DNA of 64,000 nucleotides. Source: Desulfobacterales bacterium (GTDB taxonomy: Bacteria; Desulfobacterota; Desulfobacteria; Desulfobacterales; JAFDDL01). The DNA lies in the NCBI GenBank assembly GCA_034003325.1, contig JAVEYW010000006.1, forward strand, positions 192,362 to 256,361. The letters run 5' to 3'. A program made the translations under genes and the position numbers. The notes under the pieces are model-generated. The model made no database searches. It saw nothing but the letters and a program-made list of their open reading frames with translations, and was not told the DNA's origin. Positions 45,993-54,581 of the stretch are shown in pieces (positions within the stretch are counted from its first letter, which is position 1; each line of letters begins with the position of its first letter).

Positions 45993-47306
45993 ATGCGGCG
46001 GATTAACATCGGGTTGCTGGGGTGCGGTACGGTCGGAACGGGCGTTGCCAGAATTTTGCTGGAACGAAAGGCGCTTATCCGCGCTCGTGTCGGGGCTGAG
46101 CTGGTCCTGAAAAATATTGCGGATATCGAAGTCGATCGGGACCGGGGCCTGAATTTATCCCCCGGTGTGATGGTGGCCGATGCCTGGCCGGTCGTGGAGG
46201 ACCCATCCATCGATATCATCGTGGAGATGATCGGCGGCGACCGGATTGCCCGGGAACTCATGCTGCGAGCCATCGAGAACGGCAAACATGTGGTGACCGC
46301 CAACAAAGCGCTCCTGGCCCTTCACGGAAATACGATTTTTAAGGCGGCTGCCGAAAAAGGGGTTGATCTGGCCTTTGAAGCCAGTTGCGGCGGCTGCATG
46401 CCGATTATTAAAACCCTTCGGGAATCGCTTGTTTCAGATCGCATTCATGCCATGACCGGCATTTTAAACGGCACCTGCAACTTCATTCTTACGAAAATAT
46501 TGCAGGATAAAAGCCCGTTTGCCGATGCATTGGCCCAGGCGCAAGCCGAGGGGTACGCGGAAGCGGACCCCACCCTGGACATCGAAGGGATCGACACCGC
46601 TCACAAGCTTGCGATACTGACTGCCCTGGCCTACGGCATGGAAATTAATTTCAAGGATATTTATACGGAAGGAATTTCCAGAATAACGCCGCTCGATATT
46701 CAGTTCGCCGATCAGTTCGGTTATAAAATCAAGCTGCTGGCCATAGGGAAGGAAAAAGACGGCAAGGTCGAGTCCCGGGTCCATCCCACCATGATTCCGG
46801 CGGACAATCTGCTTTCCCATGTGGATGGCACCTTGAACGCCTTGAGGGTATCCGGTGATGCCGTGGGGGATATCGTGCTAAACGGGCGTGGGGCGGGCAT
46901 GATGCCGACGGGCAACGCGGTGGTTGGTGATATTGTTGATATTGCCAGAAACATGATGACGGGCGCTGTCGGCAGAATCCCTCTTTTGTCTTATCAACCG
47001 GACAGTATTCGCAAGCTTCCGGTGTTGCCGATGGAAGAGATTGAAACGCAGTATTATTTCCGGTTTTCAGTACTGGATCAGCCCGGGGTGTTGGCCGCGA
47101 TTGCCGGAATCTTAGGCAAAAACCGCATCAGTCTTCGCTCGGTTCATCAAAAGGGGAGAAAGAACGAAGGCCCCGTGCCGATCGTCATGTTTACGCACAT
47201 GGCCCGCGAAAAAGATGTGAATACCGCTCTTAAAGAGATTGCGAATCTGAATGTGGTGGCCGATCAGCCGATGCTGATTCGTATCGAAGATGAGAATGGA
47301 GAGTAA
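45993..47306 (+). CDS. hom: Homoserine dehydrogenase
   Basis: 437 residues: NAD(P)-binding domain (NIGLLGCGTVGTGVARIL), catalytic domain (TANKALLA, EASCGGCMPIIKTL, LNGTCNFILT, AQAEGYAEADPTLDIEG) and a C-terminal ACT domain (from about 350) for threonine feedback. It reduces aspartate semialdehyde to homoserine. An AGGAGG site precedes the ATG. thrH follows 29 bp downstream. Confidence 0.96.
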   Translation: MRRINIGLLGCGTVGTGVARILLERKALIRARVGAELVLKNIADIEVDRDRGLNLSPGVMVADAWPVVEDPSIDIIVEMIGGDRIARELMLRAIENGKHVVTANKALLALHGNTIFKAAAEKGVDLAFEASCGGCMPIIKTLRESLVSDRIHAMTGILNGTCNFILTKILQDKSPFADALAQAQAEGYAEADPTLDIEGIDTAHKLAILTALAYGMEINFKDIYTEGISRITPLDIQFADQFGYKIKLLAIGKEKDGKVESRVHPTMIPADNLLSHVDGTLNALRVSGDAVGDIVLNGRGAGMMPTGNAVVGDIVDIARNMMTGAVGRIPLLSYQPDSIRKLPVLPMEEIETQYYFRFSVLDQPGVLAAIAGILGKNRISLRSVHQKGRKNEGPVPIVMFTHMAREKDVNTALKEIANLNVVADQPMLIRIEDENGE

Positions 47307-47335
47307 AGACCTTTAACTTATTAAGAGAGTTGCTT

Positions 47336-47935
47336 ATGCAAATTGTGTGTTCGGACCTTGAAGGGGTGTTTGTTCCGGAGATATGGATCAATGTGGCGGA
47401 AAAGACCGGAATTCAGGAGCTTCGGTTAACCACTCGGGATATTTCGGATTATGATGTGTTGATGCAGCGGCGCATCGAAATTCTGGCGCAAAACGGACTT
47501 AAGCTTAAAGATATTCAACAGGTTATCTCCGGCATGGATCCGCTGCCGGGGGCCAAAGCCCTTCTGGATTGGCTCAGATCCCGAATGCCGGTCATTATCG
47601 TCTCCGACACCTTTACCCAGTTTGCCAGCCCACTCATGGAAAAGCTCGGATGGCCGACGCTTTTCTGCAATACCCTCACGATCGACGATGATGGCGCCAT
47701 CGTCGGATATCAGTTACGCCAGCCGGATGGAAAGCGAAAGGTTGTGGAAGCCTTAAGACAATTAAATTACCGTATTATCGCCATGGGAGATTCTTATAAC
47801 GATATCAGCATGCTTCAAAAAGCGGATGCCGGCATCCTTTTTTGTCCGCCGGAAAATGTGATCAAAGAATATCCCGAATTGCCGGTGACCCGGAACTATG
47901 ACGAATTAAAGACCCATCTGCAGCAGGTGATGTGA
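47336..47935 (+). CDS. thrH: Phosphoserine phosphatase / homoserine phosphotransferase ThrH
   Basis: 199 residues, HAD superfamily. CSDLEGVFVPEIW holds the nucleophile Asp in the ThrH-specific DLEG form. The later motifs are IVSDTF and AMGDSYNDISML. ThrH removes phosphate from phosphoserine and can transfer it to homoserine. Its place directly after hom, in a genome with serA but no serB or thrB in view, suggests it links serine and threonine synthesis. A TTG 6 bp upstream is less likely as start. Confidence 0.9.
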   Translation: MQIVCSDLEGVFVPEIWINVAEKTGIQELRLTTRDISDYDVLMQRRIEILAQNGLKLKDIQQVISGMDPLPGAKALLDWLRSRMPVIIVSDTFTQFASPLMEKLGWPTLFCNTLTIDDDGAIVGYQLRQPDGKRKVVEALRQLNYRIIAMGDSYNDISMLQKADAGILFCPPENVIKEYPELPVTRNYDELKTHLQQVM

Positions 47936-48369
47936 TCCTTATGTACGCACATCGAACCACCTATCGGGTTATTTACGGGGATACGGATTCAATGGGCGTG
48001 GCCTACCACGCCAACTACCTGCGATGGTTTGAGATCGGGCGAGCGGAACTGTTTCGCGCCATGGGGCTGACCTATAAGCAGATCGAGGAAAAAGGTTATT
48101 TTCTGCCCCTTTCCGAGGTTAATTGCAAGTATCTGTCCTCAGCTAAATACGATGATGAGCTCGTGATCGAGGCAGTGCTGGACCTGTCCGTTAAAGCAGG
48201 GGTCAAATTCGACTATGTCATTTACCGGCAGGCCGGCACGGAAGTCGTTGCCAAGGGCAGCACCTTGCACGCCTTTGTGAACGGGGGCGGAAAGGTGGTG
48301 CGGCCCCCCTTGTTTTTTCGGCAGATTGTCGGAAACGGAGCAGGCGACGAGGGAGACACGACCGCATAG
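47932..48369 (+). CDS. Acyl-CoA thioesterase, YbgC/4HBT family
   Basis: 145 residues, single hotdog domain. YGDTDSMGVAYHANYLRWFEIGRAEL carries the catalytic Asp and the helix of the YbgC group. It hydrolyses short acyl-CoA or acyl-ACP thioesters. It overlaps thrH by 4 bp if the GTG start is used. An ATG 9 bp later is equally plausible. The last 20 residues are a polar tail. Confidence 0.88.
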   Translation: MILMYAHRTTYRVIYGDTDSMGVAYHANYLRWFEIGRAELFRAMGLTYKQIEEKGYFLPLSEVNCKYLSSAKYDDELVIEAVLDLSVKAGVKFDYVIYRQAGTEVVAKGSTLHAFVNGGGKVVRPPLFFRQIVGNGAGDEGDTTA

Positions 48370-48409
48370 TGCCATAACGCCAACGAACGCAACAAATCTA
48401 AACAACCTA

Positions 48410-48724
48410 ATGAAATTTATCTGCCCAACCTGGATTACAGAAAAACTGGACGGGTTTATAGTAACGGTTTTTGTCCAACCGCGTGCCTCCAAAAATATGG
48501 TTGCCGGTCTTCACGGGGAGGCGCTTAAGGTGAGGCTTACGGCTCCGCCCGTGGATAACGCCGCCAACAAAATGTGTGTGGAATTTCTTTCCAAGTGCCT
48601 TAAAATACCCAAATCCTCGCTTGAAATCGTTTCCGGTCAAACCGGCCGCACAAAACACATTTTCGTTCGGGCCACCGATGACAAACAGGCCCTGATGCGA
48701 AAAATTGAAGCCTTAGCGGACTAA
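48410..48724 (+). CDS. DUF167 (YggU) family protein
   Basis: 104 residues. VQPRASKNMVAGLHGEALKVRLTAPPVDNAANK is the DUF167 signature, followed by GQTGRTKHIFV. A small alpha/beta protein of unknown function, often near pyrroline-carboxylate reductase or YggT genes. MKFICPTW was chosen as start. An 84-bp longer frame overlaps the thioesterase end and is unconserved. Confidence 0.9.
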   Translation: MKFICPTWITEKLDGFIVTVFVQPRASKNMVAGLHGEALKVRLTAPPVDNAANKMCVEFLSKCLKIPKSSLEIVSGQTGRTKHIFVRATDDKQALMRKIEALAD

Positions 48725-48728
48725 TCGC

Positions 48729-48757
48729 TTGACACCCAACGGCTTCTGGGCTATTAA
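48729..48757 (+). promoter_or_regulatory. Promoter of the initiator tRNA gene
   Basis: TTGACA and TATTAA separated by 17 nt, with the -10 ending 14 nt before the tRNA 5' end. Confidence 0.75.
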
Positions 48758-48771
48758 GTTCACCACATTGA

Positions 48772-48848
<77 letters not shown>

Positions 48849-48858
48849 TAATAAAATC

Positions 48859-48890
48859 AAGGGCTTATGCAATTGCTAAGCCCTTTTTTT
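48859..48890 (+). terminator. Terminator downstream of tRNA-fMet
   Basis: AAGGGCTTA pairs with TAAGCCCTT (9 bp) around TGCAATTGC, followed by seven T in total. The integrase stop codon lies within it. Confidence 0.88.
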
Positions 48891-50069
48891 GTCTCTGTAT
48901 ACGGCCAGTGGGACAATATTGGTACACACATCGTCCATATTCGCTGTCTCCCCCTCCACGCTCTCTATTTTTTCGATTTCCGTCCGCGCCGTTTCTATAG
49001 ACCGTAAGAAGGCGTTTCCATCGGCCCGCGTTTCCTGCGGTATCCAGGCGTAATACTTCTGAAAAATCATCTGTAGAGAAGAATGCCCCAGCATGTTTTG
49101 AACCCAGCCGACATCCTCTTTGGCCGAGATCATCATCGTTGCGAAAGTATGTCGCGTTTGTATAGGGGGTCGATATGGAATACCGACTTTTTCAAGAGCG
49201 GGGCTCCAGACCTCCTTGCGGAAGTGGTCCGGGGTCATTCGGTTGCCATCCTTTGTCAGGAAAATATGTTTGCCACCGCCAGTCAGTTTTTTTTGCTCCG
49301 CCAACGCATCAATTACTTGGGGCAAACATTTAATGTACCGCTTTGATTTTTTTGTTTTCGGAACACCGTCCTTTTTATACACAAAGGTCCTGTGAATGAA
49401 AATTTGTGGCTCCGGGTTCATATCCGCTAAATAATCCTGCCACTCCAATCCATTTAGTTCCCCTGCCCTCATCCCAGTAAAAAACGCAACACAGACATAG
49501 GGTCTGTACCAGGGATTAACGGCACCAAGAATGAGTTGGATTTCTTGGTATGACAGCGGATGGATTTCTGGAGCTTCCTCCGGGAGCCTTTTAATCTTTC
49601 GCATCACGTTACTCTCTACGATATTCTCTTGATGAGCAAAATCAAAAACGGATTTCATTGGCACCAGAATATTATTGGCTCTTTTAGATCCTACCTTCAA
49701 TAGGCTTCTGAACTTTACCACGTCGTGATAAGAGATTTCTTTTATCGGCATATCTTTGAAAACCGGTAGTATATGGCCGTTCATGGCGGACACATAGTCG
49801 GGCCATGTGGAATGTCTCACCTCCGTTTTGTGGATAATAGCCCATTGTTTTGCGACTTCGCCGAAGGTAATGAGTTCCTCTGGCAGTGTTTCGGGTCGGT
49901 CCAGTTGGCTGTATTCAATCAGATTGGACAAATATAAATCCCTTAAATCTCTGGCTACCTTAACATCAGCGGTATTCAAAGACCGTTTGAAAGTGGTACC
50001 GTTGTGCCTTTTACGAAAGTAAAAAATACCGTCTCTGTCTTGTAAATGCCTATTTTTATTTTTTGCCAT
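48876..50069 (-). CDS. Tyrosine-type integrase of the element
   Basis: 397 residues: an arm-binding N-terminus, SAM-like core-binding domain (about 70-165) and catalytic domain with Arg in FFTGMRAGELNGL, RHTFAT, LGHSS and the nucleophile Tyr in YYAWIP. The canonical His before the second Arg (HxxR) is Ile here (IQTRH), a variant I recall in this integrase subfamily. It should recombine the element with the tRNA-fMet 3' end immediately next to it. Its ATG overlaps the stop of the excisionase-like gene (TAATG), with GGAGG upstream. Confidence 0.93.
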   Translation of the reverse strand: MAKNKNRHLQDRDGIFYFRKRHNGTTFKRSLNTADVKVARDLRDLYLSNLIEYSQLDRPETLPEELITFGEVAKQWAIIHKTEVRHSTWPDYVSAMNGHILPVFKDMPIKEISYHDVVKFRSLLKVGSKRANNILVPMKSVFDFAHQENIVESNVMRKIKRLPEEAPEIHPLSYQEIQLILGAVNPWYRPYVCVAFFTGMRAGELNGLEWQDYLADMNPEPQIFIHRTFVYKKDGVPKTKKSKRYIKCLPQVIDALAEQKKLTGGGKHIFLTKDGNRMTPDHFRKEVWSPALEKVGIPYRPPIQTRHTFATMMISAKEDVGWVQNMLGHSSLQMIFQKYYAWIPQETRADGNAFLRSIETARTEIEKIESVEGETANMDDVCTNIVPLAVYRDKKRA

Positions 50070-50350
50070 TAGCTAATCCTCCAATCATCATTTGAGGATA
50101 GCCTCGGCTTTGCCCTTAACGCTCGTTTTTGCTTATTCTCTGTCTCCTTTCGCCAAATTGTAAATTTTTCCTGAAAGTCCTCTACCTCTTTACGATAATA
50201 CAGAATACGGCTTGACCCAGGGGCTTTGAAAAAACTAAACAGTCCCCGTTTCCGCCAATTTTTTACTGTATTGTCCGATACCTTAAAATACGATGCCACT
50301 TCACTTTGAGTCAACAACTCATTTTCCCATAAATCGTCCTTTCTTTCCAT
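50069..50350 (-). CDS. Excisionase-like HTH protein
   Basis: 93 residues. LLTQSEVASYFKVSDNTVKNWRKRGL is a MerR/HTH_17-type winged helix, followed by a basic tail rich in Lys and Arg. Its position directly before the integrase, with overlapping stop and start, fits a recombination directionality factor. GAGGTG precedes the ATG. Confidence 0.8.
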   Translation of the reverse strand: MERKDDLWENELLTQSEVASYFKVSDNTVKNWRKRGLFSFFKAPGSSRILYYRKEVEDFQEKFTIWRKETENKQKRALRAKPRLSSNDDWRIS

Positions 50351-50593
50351 TTAAAACACCTCGTAATATTTTGATTGACACGCCGTTCGCTGGGTTCCCA
50401 GTGGCATCAAATTGCCTTGGCGTTGCCACGTCGCCTGTTTTGGATTTGCGACCGTGTGAAGCCGGCAGCGTTGGGCTCCGACTCCTGTTTTGGCCCGAGG
50501 TGTGTGGGCCTGAAGTTTAATGAGATTTCGCTCATGCCCCGGCGGGGGAAATTGTATTCCACCAACCGGGGCTTCAATCAGTTTTCTGAGATT

Positions 50594-50605
50594 GTAAACG
50601 TTTAC
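50594..50605. promoter_or_regulatory. 12-bp perfect palindrome, candidate operator
   Basis: GTAAACGTTTAC is fully self-complementary. It sits about 240 bp before the excisionase start, near the end of a short ORF. A repressor or integration-control site is possible. Confidence 0.4.
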
Positions 50606-50673
50606 GATCCTATGATCGCGGTGTCGTTTCTACGATCCGCACGGTATACGAATTTCTCTACTACACTACCCAT
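50602..50673 (-). CDS. Possible 23-residue ORF with a near-ideal ribosome site
   Basis: The minus strand reads AAGGAGG, seven bases, ATG, then 22 codons: MGSVVEKFVYRADRRNDTAIIGS and stop. The Shine-Dalgarno sequence is as strong as any in the window. No similarity recognised. It may be a leader peptide, or the 5' end of a frameshifted gene whose remainder is open in another frame down to about 50354. Confidence 0.3.
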   Translation of the reverse strand: MGSVVEKFVYRADRRNDTAIIGS

Positions 50674-50723
50674 AGTCGCACCTCCTTGTTAGTTGGGGGC
50701 TTGTTTCATCCCCCAGGTTAAAA

Positions 50724-51011
50724 TTAATCCTTTTTAAGCGCACCACGAAAAAGGTTAATGCGCTCTAAAATTTCTTTAGTGTCCTTATTAGTCACTGCAA
50801 TATAAAAAATAAGCTCGGACGGGTCTTGAATTGCATTAGAAGCAGCATAGTAGACCAGTTCATCATAACTAAATTCATCTATGTCCATCGGAACATTAAC
50901 AATCACATAGGATTTATGCCATACTACAAGCGTAATATCATCCCGGCCCTCATATTTTTTCAGTATTTCCTGAGCTTCATCATCAAGGTATGCTTCCGTA
51001 AATCTTGCCAT
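50724..51011 (-). CDS. Hypothetical protein of the element
   Basis: 95 residues, acidic, with an alpha/beta pattern (DDITLVVWHKSYVIVNVPMD) and a helical C-terminus. No family recognised. AAAGGAGA precedes the ATG. It lies between the excisionase region and the structured RNA candidate. Confidence 0.6.
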   Translation of the reverse strand: MARFTEAYLDDEAQEILKKYEGRDDITLVVWHKSYVIVNVPMDIDEFSYDELVYYAASNAIQDPSELIFYIAVTNKDTKEILERINLFRGALKKD

Positions 51012-51091
51012 ATTAAAAATCTCCTTTAAAAAATGGTTGGTTGTTTTGGGCGGGTGCTCCAGTCAGGCGGGCATAAAAAAAGCCCTGCATC

Positions 51092-51232
51092 CTGTAGAAA
51101 CACCTCACCCGTCAATAAAAATTTGGGTAAAGAGTTAATTTAACAGGAGCAAGGCTTATATCTATATATCTGCTTGCTCGACCTCCCTTGACACTCTATT
51201 GTCTCTTCAAGGGCATTTCTAAATTTCTACAG
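51092..51232 (-). ncRNA. Candidate structured RNA enclosed by a 9-bp stem
   Basis: CTGTAGAAA (51092-51100) and TTTCTACAG (51224-51232) are perfect complements about 120 nt apart. Between them are GAGCAAG/CTTGCTC (51147-51153 with 51173-51179), CCCTTGA/TCAAGGG (51185-51191 with 51207-51213) and a weaker CTCACCC/GGGTaaaGAG stem. Read on the minus strand, the closing stem is followed by GATGCAGGGC and seven T, which could end a transcript. The strand is an inference. No known RNA family recognised. Confidence 0.35.
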
Positions 51233-51866
51233 TGTATAAACCGGCATCATCAATGATAGTAGTTCATCTACACTGGCGGGAAGAAACCCGACTGTCCTAC
51301 GGCGCTTTTCCATGCACCGATAATGGTTGAATAAGCAATCTGTGTGCCAAAATATTAACGCCCCGTATTGAATGGAGATGATAGATTTTCTCGGAAAAAG
51401 TGGAAGTAAATTACATAGGCGATATGAATTAAATTACCAAATTTTGAGAAAAAAAGTAAACAGTCTTCAGCCAAAAAAATCAGAAAAGCTACCAGAGGTA
51501 TTGGATAAAAATATCATAGAAACAATTTACTTATTTCTACCACCTTGAAAAGAAGTAAAATATTTTTACTTTTATTTTATTAGAGCTCGTAAACCTAATG
51601 TAGATGCTCATTTACGGTGTCTCATAAAATTTCCAATATTCGGCTTTATGCGAAAATGTTTTGTGATAGGTCGCAATACGAAAGCAAACAACCAAGCAGA
51701 AACGGGAAAGGGTGTGCAGATGGGAACGGTGTCCAGTGCTATGATGCGGAATTGTGGCTATGGGATGAACTACAGTTTATATTATTTTAATACTACCAAG
51801 CACGAGTGGGGCTTTATCAAAACTATTTTCGGGCCGGCTCAATAGGCTTTCACCTTCGCTGCAGTT
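51233..51866. other. AT-rich intergenic stretch in the element
   Basis: No gene is supported. 51360-51600 is strongly AT-rich with several runs of A and T and could hold promoters or an origin, but no iterons were seen. A 65-codon plus-strand frame at 51648 looks non-coding. Confidence 0.35.
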
Positions 51867-52046
51867 TCAATGATCCGACTTCCTCCCTCTCAAAAAGGCA
51901 TCCAGCGCCTCAATGATTACACCGGAAAAATCAGTCTCGTTTTCCTCTGCATACCTTTCCACCCGTTCTGCCAGACCGCAGGGGATGTCAATGGTCATGG
52001 TTTGAGTGAGATCGGAGCACTGGTCATCGAATGGAGGTTTTGTCAT
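51867..52046 (-). CDS. Small ribbon-helix-helix-like protein
   Basis: 59 residues. TMTIDIPCGLAERVERYAEENETDFSGVIIEALDAFLRGRK has the strand-helix-helix pattern of CopG/MetJ-type repressors or antitoxins. AGGAGA precedes the ATG. A 17-residue upstream extension was rejected for lack of a ribosome site. It follows the nuclease-like gene by 47 bp on the same strand, so it could regulate it. Confidence 0.6.
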   Translation of the reverse strand: MTKPPFDDQCSDLTQTMTIDIPCGLAERVERYAEENETDFSGVIIEALDAFLRGRKSDH

Positions 52047-52093
52047 GGGTCTCCTGTCTATATTTTTTGGTGAAATTGCCTTGGCCGGCTTGG

Positions 52094-52957
52094 TCACAAA
52101 TACCTTTGAGTAAGATACCGGGCATACTCTGAATGTTCCTCCGGTAGTTTATTTGCCATAGAAACAATGAGTTCCTGATAGGTGAGCGAATGGAACATTA
52201 TACCATCAGATTTCGCCACCTCTGAAAACTCGGTGATTTCATCCCGGTGCTGTTTGCCCTGATCGCCCAAGACATCATACCAGAGGTAAAGCAGGCGAAA
52301 TCCACCTATTCCAAACTGACGTTTGAGACCGAGGATATGCTTTACGAGCTGTGCCGGGTGCAAATGGGCGAACTCATTATCATCGGGGGATATGCGCTTT
52401 GAGAGCTTCAGCAAGCTGGGGATATCATTCCAGAGGTCATCAAGGTCAAAATACTGGGATTTGAGCCCGCCATGCTTATGAGCCCCATAGGCTTCAGAGA
52501 ATTTGCATTCGACGGCAAACCTTTTGAATTTTGAGGATGGCTGATTATGGAACACAACGTCAATGTTTGGATGGAACCCGAATTTGTCGCTGATGGGATA
52601 CTTCTCCTCGAAACGAATATCGAATGAAACCTGCGATCCCATCCGACAAAGCCCACATAAGGATGCCATCGCCGGAACCGCATTTATTGATTTCCAATAC
52701 TGGAACACGTTGACCCCAAGCGCTGAGGATGAGTGCACCGCCTGCATTTTACCGGGAAACTCAGTTGATCCGAGCTCTCCACCATCTCCACCCGCAAATG
52801 ATTCCCGAACCTCTGGCAAAAGTGGCTGAAACAGATTGTGCTCCAGTTTTGAAGTGTAGGCAAGACGTCCGCGAGTCCCCTTGCTTCCAACCAGGGTGAG
52901 ACCGGAATTCGCAGCCCATGCAGTCTGTTTGGCTAAAATGTAGTCGTACCCGTTCAT
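52094..52957 (-). CDS. PD-(D/E)XK-like nuclease, putative restriction-type enzyme
   Basis: 287 residues. FHPNIDVVFHN...FKRFAVECKFSEAYG gives Asp, then the Glu-x-Lys pair after about 20 residues, as in PD-(D/E)XK nucleases. The N-terminus GYDYILAKQTAWAANSG and overall plan resemble PGN_0703-type putative restriction endonucleases, a recollection that needs checking. No methyltransferase is next to it, so a stand-alone or modification-dependent defence nuclease is possible. GGAAGGGG lies before the ATG. The gene looks intact. Confidence 0.55.
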   Translation of the reverse strand: MNGYDYILAKQTAWAANSGLTLVGSKGTRGRLAYTSKLEHNLFQPLLPEVRESFAGGDGGELGSTEFPGKMQAVHSSSALGVNVFQYWKSINAVPAMASLCGLCRMGSQVSFDIRFEEKYPISDKFGFHPNIDVVFHNQPSSKFKRFAVECKFSEAYGAHKHGGLKSQYFDLDDLWNDIPSLLKLSKRISPDDNEFAHLHPAQLVKHILGLKRQFGIGGFRLLYLWYDVLGDQGKQHRDEITEFSEVAKSDGIMFHSLTYQELIVSMANKLPEEHSEYARYLTQRYL

Positions 52958-53395
52958 TTTTCCCCTTCCGCCGCAATGCATATATCGGTGCTAAGGCCAT
53001 TGGGATCAATCTGCCACAACTCTTTGAATTTATCGACAAGTTAACACAAAACATGAGAGGGGGAGACAGTGTGAGGCACGGTTAAAAATTATTGCAACCA
53101 ATGGGATCATCCTGCTGCCGGCCAAAACATTTTTTCGATGTGCCACCAATGTGAATATTTGCCAATGCGGTGAGGCCCTTATGCCAAGTTATGAGGGGAT
53201 TTTTTGTTCAGCTGAGGCAAAGCCCTTGTGCACGGCAGAAACAAGGTCTCCACGCATCTCAGGGCGTTTGGAGCCATAGACTGAATTCGGGATGGTTAAT
53301 AGCTGTCACCAGATTTTAGAGTGCCCTCACAGTGGTGATAGTGGAGAGATATACGAAAGCCGAGTTGGCCTAAAAAAATGGCTTGCTTTCATGAA
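52958..53395. other. Intergenic region between the nuclease-like and ImmA genes
   Basis: No gene supported. Probably carries the promoter of the nuclease-like gene. No terminator with a clear T run was found. Confidence 0.35.
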
Positions 53396-54169
53396 CTACT
53401 CTGGTTTTACCCATAGGACAGTTAAGACAAAACCAAAGGTTGGAGACGCAATAGAATGCTCCACAACCTCTTCCAGGCCTCGGCTTTCGACCCAAGCATC
53501 AGCATCGACCTCCTGAGGATCTGGCTCCATTTGTTCACCGGCAAAAAAATCATAGGCCAATGTTCTTTGGTCCAAATTGTTTTCTCGTTTTATAAATCGC
53601 CACCAGGTCGGGCTCTTATAAAACCATTTAATTTGATTATGGGCTGAAAAAATTACCGCACATTGCTCAGGGCAGTGCCTGACAAATTTAATTGCCGTTG
53701 CTGTAAGAGATGCCCTGAAATCCTTGGCTATTGCCCGAATTGGATCAAAATTGACGGTTCCAACATCACATCGCAGCTCCACCAATTTTGTTGGTAATAT
53801 AAGTTCACTGGCAAAAAAATTGGCTTGGGTCTCCTGACTACTCTGATACCAACTAAACATATCCTCGTTGTTGCAAACTTTTTTGATCGATGTAAGGTGG
53901 TTCATCAAAAGATGGCCCAACTCATGAGCGATACTGAATCGTTGCCGCTCAGGAGGATCGCCACCAGGGATTCGAATAGTTGCCTTGTTTCCAAGCTTAA
54001 CAATACTTGCCGCTGCTCCTGGGACTTTTTTTTCAACAACCACAGCACCTTTGATAAATGCTATATCTCGAATGCGGATGTGTTCTGGTGAACATATGCC
54101 AAATTCGTCGATCAGGCCAGCCGCTAATCGTTCAGCCTCGATTAATTTATAGCTGATATCATTCTTCAT
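53396..54169 (-). CDS. ImmA/IrrE family metallopeptidase
   Basis: 257 residues. The zinc site is IAHELGHLLMNH and the third ligand follows in QETQANFFASELILP. These peptidases cut repressors to induce mobile elements (ImmA of ICEBs1) or stress genes (IrrE). The C-terminal 110 residues are an extra domain of unknown role. The ATG overlaps the stop of the 140-residue gene. A TTG 39 bp upstream with GGAGG is an alternative start. Its target is likely a regulator in the same element. Confidence 0.88.
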   Translation of the reverse strand: MKNDISYKLIEAERLAAGLIDEFGICSPEHIRIRDIAFIKGAVVVEKKVPGAAASIVKLGNKATIRIPGGDPPERQRFSIAHELGHLLMNHLTSIKKVCNNEDMFSWYQSSQETQANFFASELILPTKLVELRCDVGTVNFDPIRAIAKDFRASLTATAIKFVRHCPEQCAVIFSAHNQIKWFYKSPTWWRFIKRENNLDQRTLAYDFFAGEQMEPDPQEVDADAWVESRGLEEVVEHSIASPTFGFVLTVLWVKPE

Positions 54170-54581
54170 TTGATGACTCGTCAGGGAAAGATGCTTTGGA
54201 TAATTCAAGGTCCTCCAAAAGGGCTTTCATCTCTTCCATGCCCATGGTTTCTAAATCTCTGTAGGCGAAACCAGCTTCAGTTTTGGACACTTGTTTTAGT
54301 CGGTCCAAGATCTGTTCTTTGGTCCAATCCTTGAATCGATCCATAATGTCATTGCTTCGTTCTGCGAGATTAAGCCTTTTTTCTTTTGCCTTGTCCAAAA
54401 CGGATCTTTTTGCCGCCATTGAAATTTTTTCCCTGGCTATCTTTAAGCGACACAATGCGGCTTCGACATCTATACCATCGTTTGCAAGCTCATCTTTTAT
54501 CTCTTGAATGGTTTGATGCTCACTCATGCCCAAAGCATCTGTCAGGGTATCCAATATTTCCAGCTTGTTATTTATGCCCAT
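54159..54581 (-). CDS. Hypothetical helical protein preceding ImmA
   Basis: 140 residues, almost entirely helical and highly charged, with coiled-coil-like heptads around 40-100. Not a recognisable XRE repressor. It overlaps both neighbours (10 bp with the sigma-like gene, 11 bp with ImmA), so the three are one translational unit. By analogy with ImmR-ImmA it could be the peptidase substrate or an anti-sigma-like partner. This is inference only. Confidence 0.65.
   Translation of the reverse strand: MGINNKLEILDTLTDALGMSEHQTIQEIKDELANDGIDVEAALCRLKIAREKISMAAKRSVLDKAKEKRLNLAERSNDIMDRFKDWTKEQILDRLKQVSKTEAGFAYRDLETMGMEEMKALLEDLELSKASFPDESSNEE

Larger units (their letters stand above)
50351..50723. 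other. Intergenic region upstream of the excisionase gene
   Basis: GC-richer than its surroundings. No recognised gene. It contains the palindrome GTAAACGTTTAC at 50594-50605 and a 23-codon minus-strand ORF listed separately. A longer minus-strand frame (about 50638 to 50354) is open but has no good start, so it may be a decayed gene. Confidence 0.4.

Noticed and set aside
50375-50692. 105-codon plus-strand ORF upstream of the integrase region
   Set aside because: Proline- and cysteine-rich low-pattern translation, opposite a strand with a strong ribosome site. No family recognised.
51092-51232. Retron or CRISPR-associated RNA
   Set aside because: The enclosing inverted repeat resembles retron ends, but no reverse transcriptase gene, no cas gene and no spaced direct repeats are present.
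51648-51845. 65-codon plus-strand ORF in the element
   Set aside because: No ribosome site, no recognised family and no coding-like composition. It sits in an AT-rich gap.
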